Of a stretch of DNA of 60,714 nucleotides, positions 36,412 through 46,788 are shown piece after piece (the stretch's first letter is position 1; every line of letters begins with the position of its first letter). The stretch covers positions 1 to 60,714 of the forward strand of contig JASEGA010000009.1 in NCBI GenBank assembly GCA_030018315.1, read 5' to 3'. A program made the translations under genes and the position numbers. The notes beneath the pieces were generated by a model that was not told the origin of the DNA, did no database searches, and was given only the letters and a program-made list of their open reading frames with translations. This DNA is from a bacterium. Its GTDB lineage: Bacteria; Hydrothermota; UBA3073; JACQXS01; JAGMCI01.

Positions 36412-36473
36412 AAGCTTCATTGATGTAAACTGAAAATAGACTCAGTCTATCTCAATGCTTATGAAGCTTGATG
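36412..36473 (+). promoter_or_regulatory. Nested inverted repeats between rnpB and thi4
   Basis: AAGCTTCAT (36412-36420) pairs with ATGAAGCTT (36465-36473). Inside lies the perfect dyad ATAGACT-C-AGTCTAT (36436-36450). The outer stem covers both possible thi4 start codons. It could end the rnpB transcript, control thi4 translation, or be an operator. Confidence 0.45.
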
Positions 36474-37237
36474 ATGTAATAATTTCAAAAGCAATAATAG
36501 ATAGGTATACAAAAAAGCTACTTGATTGTTTAGAAGTAGATGTTGCTGTTGCAGGAGCAGGACCTGCAGGATTGACAGCCGGTTATTTTATTGCAAAGAG
36601 TAATAAAAAGGTAGCTATATTTGAAAGTAAACTATCAGTTGGAGGTGGTATGTGGGGTGGTGGTATGATGTTTAATGAGATTGTGGTGCAGGATAAAGGT
36701 AAAGAAATACTTGATGAATTTGGAGTTAAAACTGAACTATACCAGCCAGGCTATTATACAGCAGATTCTATAGAAACTATCAGTAGCATAACGAGTGCTG
36801 CAGTGAAGGCGAGGGCTAAAATCTTTAATTTAATAACAGTTGAAGATGTAATGTTACAGGACGAAAGAGTTACCGGGCTTGTTCTTAACTGGGGAGCAGT
36901 AAAGCTTGCAAGTCTCCATGTAGACCCACTCACAATAAGGGCAAAGTTTGTTATCGAAGCTACAGGACATGCAATTGAACTCCTTAAAATACTCGAAAAA
37001 AAGGTAGGTAAAAAGCTCAAAACTCCATCCGGTGGAATAGAAGGCGAGCGTCCAATGTGGGCTGAGGTTGGTGAGAACCTAATTCTCAATAATACAAGAG
37101 AAATATTTCCAGGTGTATGGGTAGTTGGGATGGCTGCAAATGCAGCTTATGGGGCACCAAGGATGGGTCCTATCTTTGGTGGTATGTTGTTATCAGGTAA
37201 GCACTGCGCACAAAAAATACTTGAACTCCTCCCTTGA
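36455..37237 (+). CDS. thi4: Thiazole synthase Thi4, archaeal (sulfide-using) type
   Basis: The 260-residue protein has the FAD/NAD-binding VAVAGAGPAGLTAGYF, GGGMWGGGMMFNEIVVQ and the terminal GMAANAAYGAPRMGPIFGGMLLSGK. Thi4 makes the thiazole half of thiamine from NAD and glycine. The active-site position that is Cys in the self-sacrificing yeast enzyme reads His here (ASLHVDPL), as in methanogen Thi4, which takes sulfide and turns over repeatedly. The start may be ATG 36455 or 36461. No TPP riboswitch was seen; rnpB lies immediately upstream. It converges with the next gene (5-nt gap). Confidence 0.9.
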   Translation: MLMKLDDVIISKAIIDRYTKKLLDCLEVDVAVAGAGPAGLTAGYFIAKSNKKVAIFESKLSVGGGMWGGGMMFNEIVVQDKGKEILDEFGVKTELYQPGYYTADSIETISSITSAAVKARAKIFNLITVEDVMLQDERVTGLVLNWGAVKLASLHVDPLTIRAKFVIEATGHAIELLKILEKKVGKKLKTPSGGIEGERPMWAEVGENLILNNTREIFPGVWVVGMAANAAYGAPRMGPIFGGMLLSGKHCAQKILELLP

Positions 37238-37242
37238 AGTTA

Positions 37243-38349
37243 TTAAATTCCTGGTGTTATCTTTTGATCTACAGATGTTGCTCCGTGTTGGACCCTTAAT
37301 ATCAGTATACTCTTTATAGGGTCTCTGCTCTTCTTAAAACTTAAAATACCAGTTACACCTTTAAAATCTCTTACTTTACTTAGCTCATTAACAATAGTTT
37401 CACAATTAGCATCTTTCAGTTGCAAATACGCTAAAAGCTTTATTGCATCGTATCCAAGTGCACAAAAGCTTGTCGGCTCCAATACAAATCTACTAACATA
37501 ATTGGCTCTAAAATCCTCTACTTCAGGGTCTTTGCTAAAGAAGTGTGTACAGTAAAAGTTAGTCCCAGTCCTTTTACCAGTTAAATCAAGTAATCTTGGT
37601 GAATCCCAGCCATCTCCACCAAGCAGTGGAGTAGGAATACCCATCTCCCTTGCCTGCTTAATTATAAGCCCAACTTGTGGATAATATCCTGGTACAAATA
37701 TACAATCTGGTTTCATCTTTCTTATTTCTGACAGCTGTCTCCTAAAATCGACATCCGTAGAGCTGTAATATTCCTCCTTAACAATTTCGGCACCTAAATT
37801 TTCAAAACACTCCCTAAAAGATTTAGCGAGGTCTTTTGAATATATTTGTGAAGTATCCACAAGTAGAGCTGCCTTTTTTCTATCTAATACATAGGAAGCA
37901 AACTTTGCCATAGTCTCACCTTGGAACTCATCTGTATAACAGATTCTAAATATCAGATTTGAAACCTTTGTCACAATTGGATTTGTGGCTGATGGAGCAA
38001 TTACAGGGATACGCAAGCTGTCTATGTATGGACCGACAGCTATTACATTCGTGCTGGTCAGCGGTCCAATGATTACACTAACATTCTCAGCTGCTAACTC
38101 TTCAAGTTTCACTCTTGTCTCCTCCCTATCTCCATAATTATCTTTTACAATAAGTGTAAACTTCTTATGCACAGCATACTTCGTACCAGCTGCATTTACT
38201 TCATCAACTGCCATCTTCATACCAAGTAGACAATCTCTACCATAACTTGAGATTGGACCTGTAAGTGGTAAGACTGCTCCTATCTTTAGCTCTTTAGCAT
38301 CACTAATTATTCCTAAGGAAAGGGTTAAAAATAGTAGAAGGTTACGCAA
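37243..38349 (-). CDS. Periplasmic amino-acid-type substrate-binding protein
   Basis: 368 residues. It starts at TTG 38349 with a signal peptide (LLLFLTLSLGIISDA). The type I periplasmic-binding fold reads KIGAVLPLTGPISSYGRDCLLGMKMAVDEVN, NVSVIIGPLTSTNVIAV, IPVIAPSATNP and LLGGDGWDSP. It resembles LivK-like branched-chain amino acid binders, but no permease or ATPase gene is nearby, so the ligand and partner are unknown. Confidence 0.85.
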   Translation of the reverse strand: MRNLLLFLTLSLGIISDAKELKIGAVLPLTGPISSYGRDCLLGMKMAVDEVNAAGTKYAVHKKFTLIVKDNYGDREETRVKLEELAAENVSVIIGPLTSTNVIAVGPYIDSLRIPVIAPSATNPIVTKVSNLIFRICYTDEFQGETMAKFASYVLDRKKAALLVDTSQIYSKDLAKSFRECFENLGAEIVKEEYYSSTDVDFRRQLSEIRKMKPDCIFVPGYYPQVGLIIKQAREMGIPTPLLGGDGWDSPRLLDLTGKRTGTNFYCTHFFSKDPEVEDFRANYVSRFVLEPTSFCALGYDAIKLLAYLQLKDANCETIVNELSKVRDFKGVTGILSFKKSRDPIKSILILRVQHGATSVDQKITPGI

Positions 38350-38399
38350 TTTTACGTTATTCTCAGCAATAGCTGACCTTTTAAATATTGCACCACATT

Positions 38400-38807
38400 T
38401 TATAACAATTCTGCTACAGGCATATCAGGAGATTCGGGATTGATATAAAACTCGCCTGTCTTTGTATTTATAAGTATGTCAAGCTCCTCAAGTATTGGAT
38501 TGCCAATAATCAGTTCATCGTTTGCCTCAATAATTGGGCATGTGCGACTCTTCCTACCAAGAATTTCAATTTCTATAACTGAGCCGACCGGCTTTTCCTC
38601 TATTTTGCCATTTGCATAGCGAACTTTAACGCGGTCAATAACTCGCAACCCTAATTCTTTAGCAATTTTATCTGGGAATGCAACATGTGTAGCACCACTA
38701 TCTATTCTTGCTTTAAGTTCAACTTTGCGTATAGCTTGCTCCTTTATTATACTTCTTGCTATATCTTCGTAATTTGTTATTTTAACTGGGAAATAGATTT
38801 TACGCAT
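38400..38807 (-). CDS. Retropepsin-like aspartic protease-fold protein
   Basis: 135 residues with one DSGAT motif (ARIDSGATHVAFPDKIAKELGL) and a second-half IIGNPILEELDI, the single-lobe aspartic protease pattern that works as a dimer. A Shine-Dalgarno-like GGGAGAAAG precedes the ATG. A distant paralogue lies at 42491-42868. It ends in a short acidic tail. Protease activity and targets are unproven. Confidence 0.7.
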   Translation of the reverse strand: MRKIYFPVKITNYEDIARSIIKEQAIRKVELKARIDSGATHVAFPDKIAKELGLRVIDRVKVRYANGKIEEKPVGSVIEIEILGRKSRTCPIIEANDELIIGNPILEELDILINTKTGEFYINPESPDMPVAELL

Positions 38808-38866
38808 ATCTTCTTTCTCCCAATCCTGCTATCTCTATGATTCTAAATGCTACTCTCTACTCAAAG

Positions 38867-39445
38867 CTACTGGACGTTAACAGTCACGCTTTTCTCGTAA
38901 GCACTACCACCGCATGAGCCGAGAAATCTTAAAGTATGGTTTCCTGTTGGCATTTGTGCACCACCTGCCTGGAAGTAACTGTGATAGTCAGTATTTGCTA
39001 CCTTGTCACCAGCATCAGCTGGGTTTTCATGCTCTCCATAGTTAGGGAATGTTATATATAGGTGGTTGAGGTGATTATCATAATTGAACCTATATGTGAA
39101 GTGTGTCTGTGTGCCGTTGTTAACTCGTACCCCAGTCGCAGTTATCGTAAGTGTTGGTGTGAGTGTAGTATTTACAGTTGTAGTTTCATTTTCGCATACT
39201 ACCACAGTCGTATCGTAATCCGCATAATCTTGAAGTGTCAATTTTATAGAATGCTCACCAACACTTATATTTTCAAGCAAACAATTTGTCTTTTTACCAG
39301 TATCTGTGTTATCTAACCAAATACTTGCCCCAGTAGGAATAGAATTTACCTGGATAGAGCCTGTCTCAGGTGTAGTAGGCTGTTTTTTACAGCTTAAGAA
39401 TACAGTTCCAACAAGTATAGGAATAAACCACAAAAAACGCTTCAT
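38867..39445 (-). CDS. PEGA-domain lipoprotein
   Basis: The 192-residue protein has a lipobox (TVFLSC) and a PEGA-type repeat (GSIQVNSIPTGASIWLDNTDTGKKT...ISVGEHSIKLTLQDYADY), then a beta-rich C-terminal domain. PEGA domains sit on cell-surface proteins; the role here is unknown. A good Shine-Dalgarno site (AAGGAAGGTG) precedes the ATG. Confidence 0.8.
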   Translation of the reverse strand: MKRFLWFIPILVGTVFLSCKKQPTTPETGSIQVNSIPTGASIWLDNTDTGKKTNCLLENISVGEHSIKLTLQDYADYDTTVVVCENETTTVNTTLTPTLTITATGVRVNNGTQTHFTYRFNYDNHLNHLYITFPNYGEHENPADAGDKVANTDYHSYFQAGGAQMPTGNHTLRFLGSCGGSAYEKSVTVNVQ

Positions 39446-39551
39446 AATACACCTTCCTTTTTTCTCAAGATAGTAGCCAAAATTCTATACCGATTATTTT
39501 AATAGAGGCAATTCATGATATTACTTTGTTAAAACTTTGTCAAGTTTTTTT

Positions 39552-39710
39552 TGCTTTTTTGAATAAATATTTTAGGCACCTTTGATTTTCAACCTCTGAT
39601 TTGGTTTTAGACAATTTTGACCTTGTCATTCTGAACGAAGTGAAGAATCTCATAAATCGGTGTCAATCAAGGTGTTGCAAGTTTTGTAAAGTGAATTATT
39701 CAACAAAGCA
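39552..39710. mobile_element. 159-bp MITE-like element, copy 1
   Basis: The ends are inverted repeats: TGCTTTTTTGAATAA at the left, TTATTCAACAAAGCA at the right (one mismatch). The length is identical to copy 2 (48198-48356), with about four differences by eye. The interior carries the TCATTCTGAACGAAGTGAAG motif also found at 28094. There is no coding capacity. T-rich runs flank both ends. The 39446-39733 gap holds nothing else. Confidence 0.8.
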
Positions 39711-39733
39711 AGTTTTTTTGTCAAAAAAATTTG

Positions 39734-41867
<2,134 letters not shown>

Positions 41868-41875
41868 TGTGAGAA

Positions 41876-41904
41876 AACTTACTTGATAGCTTAAATTTTG
41901 TCAA
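41876..41904 (-). promoter_or_regulatory. Promoter of the M23-purA unit (leaderless type)
   Basis: Minus strand: -35 TTGACA (41904-41899), 17-nt spacer, -10 TAAGTT (41881-41876). The GTG start follows after 8 nt. Confidence 0.55.
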
Positions 41905-41938
41905 GGATAAAATGAAAAAAAATTAACAATAAATTAGC

Positions 41939-41968
41939 TTGACAAATTGGTATTTTGGATTATATATT
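41939..41968 (+). promoter_or_regulatory. Promoter of the pilus locus (leaderless type)
   Basis: -35 TTGACA (41939-41944), 18-nt spacer, -10 TATATT (41963-41968). The ATG at 41979 follows after 10 nt. Confidence 0.6.
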
Positions 41969-41978
41969 ATTTATAGAG

Positions 41979-42479
41979 ATGAAAAGTGATGAATCTTGCC
42001 TGCCCGACGGCAAGGCAGGCCTGTCGGCAGACAGAGGTATAGGTCTTATACTTGTAATGGGTATATTTGTAATACTCGGTACTATAGCAGTGGCACTCGT
42101 AACTATGAGTGTTAGCCAAATGAAGCTCAGCCATTATACTACAGATTCAAAACTTGCATTCCATTCTGCTGAAGCCGGTATAGACTATGCAATAGCGATG
42201 ATACCGGGTTATCATGGTGCATTCCCGGATACGCCTGATATATGGATTACGCTACCAAATCAAGCCAAATATAAGAGTGGACTGCCGGATACTACTCCGA
42301 CACCGGCTGAAATTATAGGTATCAGTTATTTAACTGGCTACAGTATGGAATTGGGGTCAGACTTTTTCAGTGTTGTCTATGACCTAACTGCATCTGGCAA
42401 GTTCGAAGAAAGTAAGCGTATAATCAAAGCCAGAGTTAAATGTGGTCCGTTACCGAGTGGTAAAGTTCCTGAATATTAA
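41979..42479 (+). CDS. PilX-like pilus assembly protein
   Basis: 166 residues from ATG 41979; longer frames overlap the promoter. The hydrophobic segment RGIGLILVMGIFVILGTIAVALVTMSVSQ followed by KLAFHSAEAGIDYAI matches the N-terminal helix of PilX-type minor pilins. The first 17 residues (SCLPDGKAGLSADRG) are encoded by a palindromic repeat (42000-42037) that has displaced or extended the normal short leader. It heads a locus ending with a PilY1-like gene. Confidence 0.7.
   Translation: MKSDESCLPDGKAGLSADRGIGLILVMGIFVILGTIAVALVTMSVSQMKLSHYTTDSKLAFHSAEAGIDYAIAMIPGYHGAFPDTPDIWITLPNQAKYKSGLPDTTPTPAEIIGISYLTGYSMELGSDFFSVVYDLTASGKFEESKRIIKARVKCGPLPSGKVPEY
42000..42037. repeat. Palindromic element in the pilin-like gene start
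   Basis: CCTGCC...GGCAGG (42001-42019) followed by CCTGTC...GACAG makes two adjacent hairpins. It shares TGCCCGACGGCA with the birA segment at 52801-52819 and resembles 48001-48020. Confidence 0.65.
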
Positions 42480-42490
42480 TAGGGACGAAG

Positions 42491-42868
42491 ATGGCGGTGA
42501 TTATAAAGGAGATTAAATTAGTGGGTTCAAAGGGTAGTAAGGAATTGGCAGCAATTTTTGACAGTGGAGCAACCTATTCTTGCATAAGACCAGAGGTAGC
42601 AGAGAAACTTGGGCTAGTTGAGCCTTTGCCGGACATAATGGAATTTGGAACTGCAAAAGGTGGCGAAAAGCTAATTGCAGAAAAGAGGGTTACACTTAAT
42701 TTTTATCTAAATGGGTATCGGTTTTCAGATGAGTTTATGCTCATTCCACCACTATCTGAAGAAGTAATAATTGGGGCATCAACACTACAGAAGTGGCGAA
42801 TGAAACTGGACTTTGAGAATGATGAGGTAATCATTGACCCAAGAGTGACAAAACTAAGGCTTTTATAA
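42491..42868 (+). CDS. Retropepsin-like aspartic protease-fold protein
   Basis: 125 residues with AAIFDSGATYSCIRPEVAEKLGL (DSGAT active site) and the second-half EEVIIGASTLQKWRMKLDF. It is related in layout to 38400-38807. It lies 11 nt after the pilin-like gene, in the same direction. Possible processing of surface proteins is a guess. Confidence 0.7.
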   Translation: MAVIIKEIKLVGSKGSKELAAIFDSGATYSCIRPEVAEKLGLVEPLPDIMEFGTAKGGEKLIAEKRVTLNFYLNGYRFSDEFMLIPPLSEEVIIGASTLQKWRMKLDFENDEVIIDPRVTKLRLL

Positions 42869-42884
42869 TATAAGGGGGTGAATT

Positions 42885-43460
42885 ATGTTTAGCTTTATTA
42901 TTTTATTTATTGTTTCGCAACTAGCAGTAGCAAAGGAGGGCGTTAAGATTGGACTTGAGACTACAATATTTGGTCCTTCGCCTATTATATATGAGACTAC
43001 TATTATGAAGAAGGGTAACAAATTACGAATAGATGAGACACTGCCTAACTCAGAAGAGATAGGCTCAGTTGTTATATGGGATGGTAAAGAGTGCTTGCTA
43101 TTTACACCTAATAAGAAGCCACAATCAATATCACCTATAAAGGATGGACTTGACTTCATCGGCTTTAGTAGTGAATTTAAAACAAAAGGTGAACTATGGG
43201 ATATAGATAAAGTGACTGGCCTACCTGTTAAAAAGACGACTTCGGTTGGTGATACATACTATAAAGACTACACACAGATTCATAACTTTGGTGCATTACC
43301 AACACTAATTGAAGAATATAGTAAAGATAGACTTGACCGCCGTACAGTTGTGAAATATGTGGATGATGAAGTAGAGTTGAGGGCAGAGTTATTTGACCTA
43401 CATAAGGTTAAGTTTACAGAGAAGGCTAAAAAAGAGGCTAAGAAACTAAACTTTGAGTAA
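42885..43460 (+). CDS. Secreted protein of unknown function (DUF4412-like)
   Basis: 191 residues with a signal peptide (FIILFIVSQLAVA). The body is beta-rich (ETTIFGPSPIIYETTIMKKGNKLRID, VVIWDGKECLLFTPNKK), like lipoprotein-localisation/DUF4412-type half barrels. A GGGGGTG-like site (AAGGGGGTG) precedes the ATG. Same operon as the pilus genes. Confidence 0.6.
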   Translation: MFSFIILFIVSQLAVAKEGVKIGLETTIFGPSPIIYETTIMKKGNKLRIDETLPNSEEIGSVVIWDGKECLLFTPNKKPQSISPIKDGLDFIGFSSEFKTKGELWDIDKVTGLPVKKTTSVGDTYYKDYTQIHNFGALPTLIEEYSKDRLDRRTVVKYVDDEVELRAELFDLHKVKFTEKAKKEAKKLNFE

Positions 43461-43473
43461 TGGAGAGGGATAA

Positions 43474-43737
43474 ATGAGTTTCACCCAAATATTTACAATT
43501 TTTGCTTCTTGTGTAACAATATTCGCATTTATTGTAGGTATATTTTCTGTTTACAATGGTAGGATGACAAGGAATGAAGTATCAAAAGAGACAAGGGCAA
43601 CAAGAGAGAGCTTAGGTGAGATTTTGATCAGAATGGAAGGGCTTCTTGTCCGAATGGATGAAGAGCTTAAGCTGGCAAGAGAGGAGCATAAAATGATGTT
43701 TGAGGAGCATAAAATGATGTTTAAAAAATTAGGATAG
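43474..43737 (+). CDS. Small membrane/coiled-coil protein
   Basis: 87 residues: an N-terminal transmembrane helix (FTIFASCVTIFAFIVGIFSVY), then a charged coiled coil ending EELKLAREEHKMMFEEHKMMFKKLG. The C-terminal 25 residues are nearly those of the next gene, so the two are partial paralogues. Function unknown. Confidence 0.55.
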   Translation: MSFTQIFTIFASCVTIFAFIVGIFSVYNGRMTRNEVSKETRATRESLGEILIRMEGLLVRMDEELKLAREEHKMMFEEHKMMFKKLG

Positions 43738-43740
43738 GAA

Positions 43741-43780
43741 GAGATTGCTTCGCCCTGATAAATCGGGGCTCGCAATGACA
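43741..43780. repeat. Dispersed GATTGCTTCG...CGCAATGAC repeat
   Basis: GAGATTGCTTCG at the left and CGCAATGACA at the right, with an internal palindrome-like CCCTGATAAATCGGGG. A related copy lies at 52264-52299. It separates the two paralogous small genes. Confidence 0.6.
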
Positions 43781-43817
43781 GTAGTGGATTAAGAAAAAGA
43801 ATGATAGATAGGAGGAA

Positions 43818-44069
43818 ATGATGAACCTATTTCAGTTTTCGTTTGGCATATATTTTGCTTTTGTAGGTGCTTATCTATCCATAATTTTAGCAAGATTACT
43901 CAAGCAAAATGGCAGATTATTGGATAAAATGGACGAGAGTCTCAGGAAAACATTAGAGAAAATAGATGAGGGATTCAAGAAAATGGACGAAGAGTTTAAG
44001 CTTGCAAGAGAAGAGCATAGACTTACAAGAGAAGAGTATAAAATGATGTTTAAAAAATTAGGAGGCTAA
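43818..44069 (+). CDS. Small membrane/coiled-coil protein, paralogue
   Basis: 83 residues: transmembrane helix (FSFGIYFAFVGAYLSIILARLL), then a coiled coil KMDESLRKTLEKIDEGFKKMDEEFKLAREEHRLTREEYKMMFKKLGG. It shares its tail with 43474-43737 but not its membrane helix. A Shine-Dalgarno site (AGGAGG) precedes the ATG. PilY1-like gene starts 1 nt after its stop. Confidence 0.55.
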   Translation: MMNLFQFSFGIYFAFVGAYLSIILARLLKQNGRLLDKMDESLRKTLEKIDEGFKKMDEEFKLAREEHRLTREEYKMMFKKLGG

Positions 44070-44070
44070 G

Positions 44071-46722
44071 ATGAAAAAGCTATCATTTATTTTAGCTTTG
44101 TTTTTGCCCATGTTTTTGTGGGCGGCTGATGAAGATTTGTTCATAGTAACAACTGAGCCTGATGTCCTTATTATACTTGATACATCAGGCTCTATGACAT
44201 GTGATATGGCTGGCAATTATACTTGGGGTGATGGTAGTTCAGATTATCCGGGTAGAGACACTAATGGAGATGGCTATCCAAATGATTCAAGATTGTATAT
44301 AATGAAGAATGCACTATTACAAGTTGTAGACAAGCATAAAGGGATAAGGTTTGGTTTGCTGACTTATGGTCAATATAAGAATGTTAATGAGCCATCAAGA
44401 GGTGGTCCTGGTGGTGGTGGTTGGTATCGTACTTCACCGTATAAACCATCTAATACACAAAATATACCATGGCATGGTGTAGATAAATACTATAATGACT
44501 ACTGGCCAAAAAGCTATCCGGACTCAAAGTACGAAGTCTTGAGGGCTCCTATGGGATTAGCAGGCGACCCCGCCCATATAGGACAAATTAAGTCATGGAT
44601 TGACCACGAGCAAAAGGTACAGGAACTAAGGGCGGATGGTGGCACCCCAATCGGTGGTGCACTTTACTGGGCACGTCAGTATTATACACAGGAGCTTATT
44701 CCAAAGGACCCAGCTAAGAAATGCAGAGGCTACTATGTTTTACTTTGCTCAGATGGAGAGGAGACTGGTTATCCAAACTATAACCCAAATTCACCATATA
44801 CAGAGGCTACAAAGTTACGTAATGTCACAATTGCAGGTGTTAAATACGATATCCGCACTTTTGTTTTGGGCGTGGCAGTGGGCGGAGGAGAAGGTGCAAC
44901 TTGTCTTGATTCAATTGCTAAACTTGGTGGTACCGAGCACTATTATCCTGCTACTACACCCGCACAATTGGATTCAGCACTTGAGGCTATACTTTCAATG
45001 ATAGAAGAAAGGGAAGTCGTCTTTACAGGTCCTGAAGTGCCATCAGTGCGGACAAAGTATTATAGAGATATATTCATTGCATCACTCATCCCTTCAGAAA
45101 AGCCATTCTGGACTGGCTATTTACGGGCATTTAGACTAAATCCGGATGGTACACTGCCAGTTGATACACTTGGCCAGGTATTAACTACACCAATATGGGA
45201 AGCAGGTGAAGTGCTCAAAAATACTTCAATATATGATAGAAACATATACACTGAGAAAAATGGTAGTATCGTCCCATTCACAACATATTATGTAGACTCA
45301 GTTGACCTCGGTGTTCCCAATGATTCTGTTGAGCCATTGATTAACTGGGTACGTGGTGACAATGGATATAATTGGAAGCTTGGTGATATATTCCATTCAT
45401 GGCCAGTATGTGTCGGGCCGCCTTCCCCATGGTATTCTGAAGAAGGATATAACCAGTTTAAGGTTGACAAGGGGCATCGTAGTAAAGTAGTTATAGCAGG
45501 TGCTAATGATGGTATGCTACACGCATTTGATGCAGGTACTTATGTAGCGGCGGGTGACTCATTTTCATCAGGGACTGGGAGTGAGAAATGGGCATTTATC
45601 CCAAATAATCTTTTGCCAAGACTTAAAACTCTGCCAGATACACATAACTTTTATGTTGATGGTAGTCCAGTAGCATTTGAGGCATGGTTTCCATCAGGTC
45701 CTTATGATAAGACTAAGGAGGCAAATGAGTGGAAGACAGTGTTGATATGTGGTGAGCGTGATGGTGGTAGCTATTACTTTGCACTTAATATAACTGATGT
45801 ATATAATCCTACATTTTTATGGAAGTTCACTGATGCAAGCCTCGCTCGTACCTGGTCAACTCCAGGAATTGGTAAAGTGAAAAAATTAGAGGGCTATGAG
45901 GAGTGGGTAGCAGTTATAGGCGGTGGTCTTAATAAGGAAGCAGGTACTAAAGGACGTGCAGTTTATGTAGTTAAAGTTGCTGACGGTAGCTTACTTCGTA
46001 AGTTTACCCATGATGATATGACTTACTCAATACCATCAGAGCCAATGCTTGTTGACATAAATAACGATGTATATGCAGATTATATCTATATAGGTGATAT
46101 TGGTGGTCAATTATGGAAGATAGATATAAGGGGTGGCAGTGATGCAGCATGGACAATTTACAGAGTCTTTGCAGCTCAAGGAGAGCAGCCTTTTTACTAT
46201 CCACCAACTTATGCTCTTGATAATGAAGGCCATTCTTGGCTGTTTTTTGGTGGTGGTGATAGGGACTCAGTTAAAAGGACAAATACTTTTAACAGATTCT
46301 ATGGAATGAGAGACAATGGGCAGACATCCCCTTATACTGACGCAGACCTCGTTGATGTTACAGTGACAGGCACACCAAATGACAACGGCTGGTATATAAA
46401 ATTAGGTAAAAATGAGAAGAGTGTTGGAAAAGCAATTGTATTTGCTGATACAGTATACTTCGTAACTTACGAGCCAACGAAACCTGAAGACCCATGTGAA
46501 ATAGCGGGGCTTGCCAGGCTATACAAAATTTGCTTTACTACTGGTAAAGGGGAATCAGAAGAAATTGGGTCAGGTGTACCGACGAGCCCACAAATCACTG
46601 TTACAGAGGAGGGCGATTTTGTCATATTTGTAGGCGGAAGCGAAGGTGAGTTAGTAGCTGAGAAAATAACAACACCCGGGCCATTTAAGAAAACAATCTA
46701 CTGGAGAGAAGAAAAGTATTAG
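44071..46722 (+). CDS. PilY1-like pilus tip adhesin with von Willebrand A domain
   Basis: The 883-residue secreted protein has a signal peptide (LSFILALFLPMFLWA). The vWA domain (about 28-310) carries the MIDAS ILDTSGSM, a Ca-binding-like DTNGDGYPND and GGTPIGGALYWA. The C-terminal beta-propeller (about 450-860) is PilY1-like: VVIAGANDGMLHAFDAGT, AVIGGGLNKEAGTKGRAVYVVK, DINNDVYADYIYIGDIGGQLWKIDI. PilY1 caps type IV pili and mediates adhesion. It ends the pilus operon started at 41979; pilV, pilW and pilE homologues are not in this window. Confidence 0.85.
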   Translation: MKKLSFILALFLPMFLWAADEDLFIVTTEPDVLIILDTSGSMTCDMAGNYTWGDGSSDYPGRDTNGDGYPNDSRLYIMKNALLQVVDKHKGIRFGLLTYGQYKNVNEPSRGGPGGGGWYRTSPYKPSNTQNIPWHGVDKYYNDYWPKSYPDSKYEVLRAPMGLAGDPAHIGQIKSWIDHEQKVQELRADGGTPIGGALYWARQYYTQELIPKDPAKKCRGYYVLLCSDGEETGYPNYNPNSPYTEATKLRNVTIAGVKYDIRTFVLGVAVGGGEGATCLDSIAKLGGTEHYYPATTPAQLDSALEAILSMIEEREVVFTGPEVPSVRTKYYRDIFIASLIPSEKPFWTGYLRAFRLNPDGTLPVDTLGQVLTTPIWEAGEVLKNTSIYDRNIYTEKNGSIVPFTTYYVDSVDLGVPNDSVEPLINWVRGDNGYNWKLGDIFHSWPVCVGPPSPWYSEEGYNQFKVDKGHRSKVVIAGANDGMLHAFDAGTYVAAGDSFSSGTGSEKWAFIPNNLLPRLKTLPDTHNFYVDGSPVAFEAWFPSGPYDKTKEANEWKTVLICGERDGGSYYFALNITDVYNPTFLWKFTDASLARTWSTPGIGKVKKLEGYEEWVAVIGGGLNKEAGTKGRAVYVVKVADGSLLRKFTHDDMTYSIPSEPMLVDINNDVYADYIYIGDIGGQLWKIDIRGGSDAAWTIYRVFAAQGEQPFYYPPTYALDNEGHSWLFFGGGDRDSVKRTNTFNRFYGMRDNGQTSPYTDADLVDVTVTGTPNDNGWYIKLGKNEKSVGKAIVFADTVYFVTYEPTKPEDPCEIAGLARLYKICFTTGKGESEEIGSGVPTSPQITVTEEGDFVIFVGGSEGELVAEKITTPGPFKKTIYWREEKY

Positions 46723-46728
46723 TAGGGA

Positions 46729-46742
46729 CTTGATTAATCAAG
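46729..46742. terminator. Hairpin between convergent PilY1-like and FBP genes
   Basis: CTTGATTAATCAAG is a perfect palindrome framed by GGGA/GCCC, seven bases after the PilY1-like stop. No U-tract follows on either strand, so terminator function is tentative. A degenerate GGTAGATCTCCTGACCTGCC repeat lies at 46761-46780. Confidence 0.35.
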
Positions 46743-46788
46743 CCCATACCAGTAGGTAGAGGTAGATCTCCTGACCTGCCTAATCCGG

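Noticed and set aside
43846-43862. TGGCAT-N5-TTGC match to sigma-54 promoters
   Set aside because: It lies within the coding region of a small gene with no activator site nearby; chance match.
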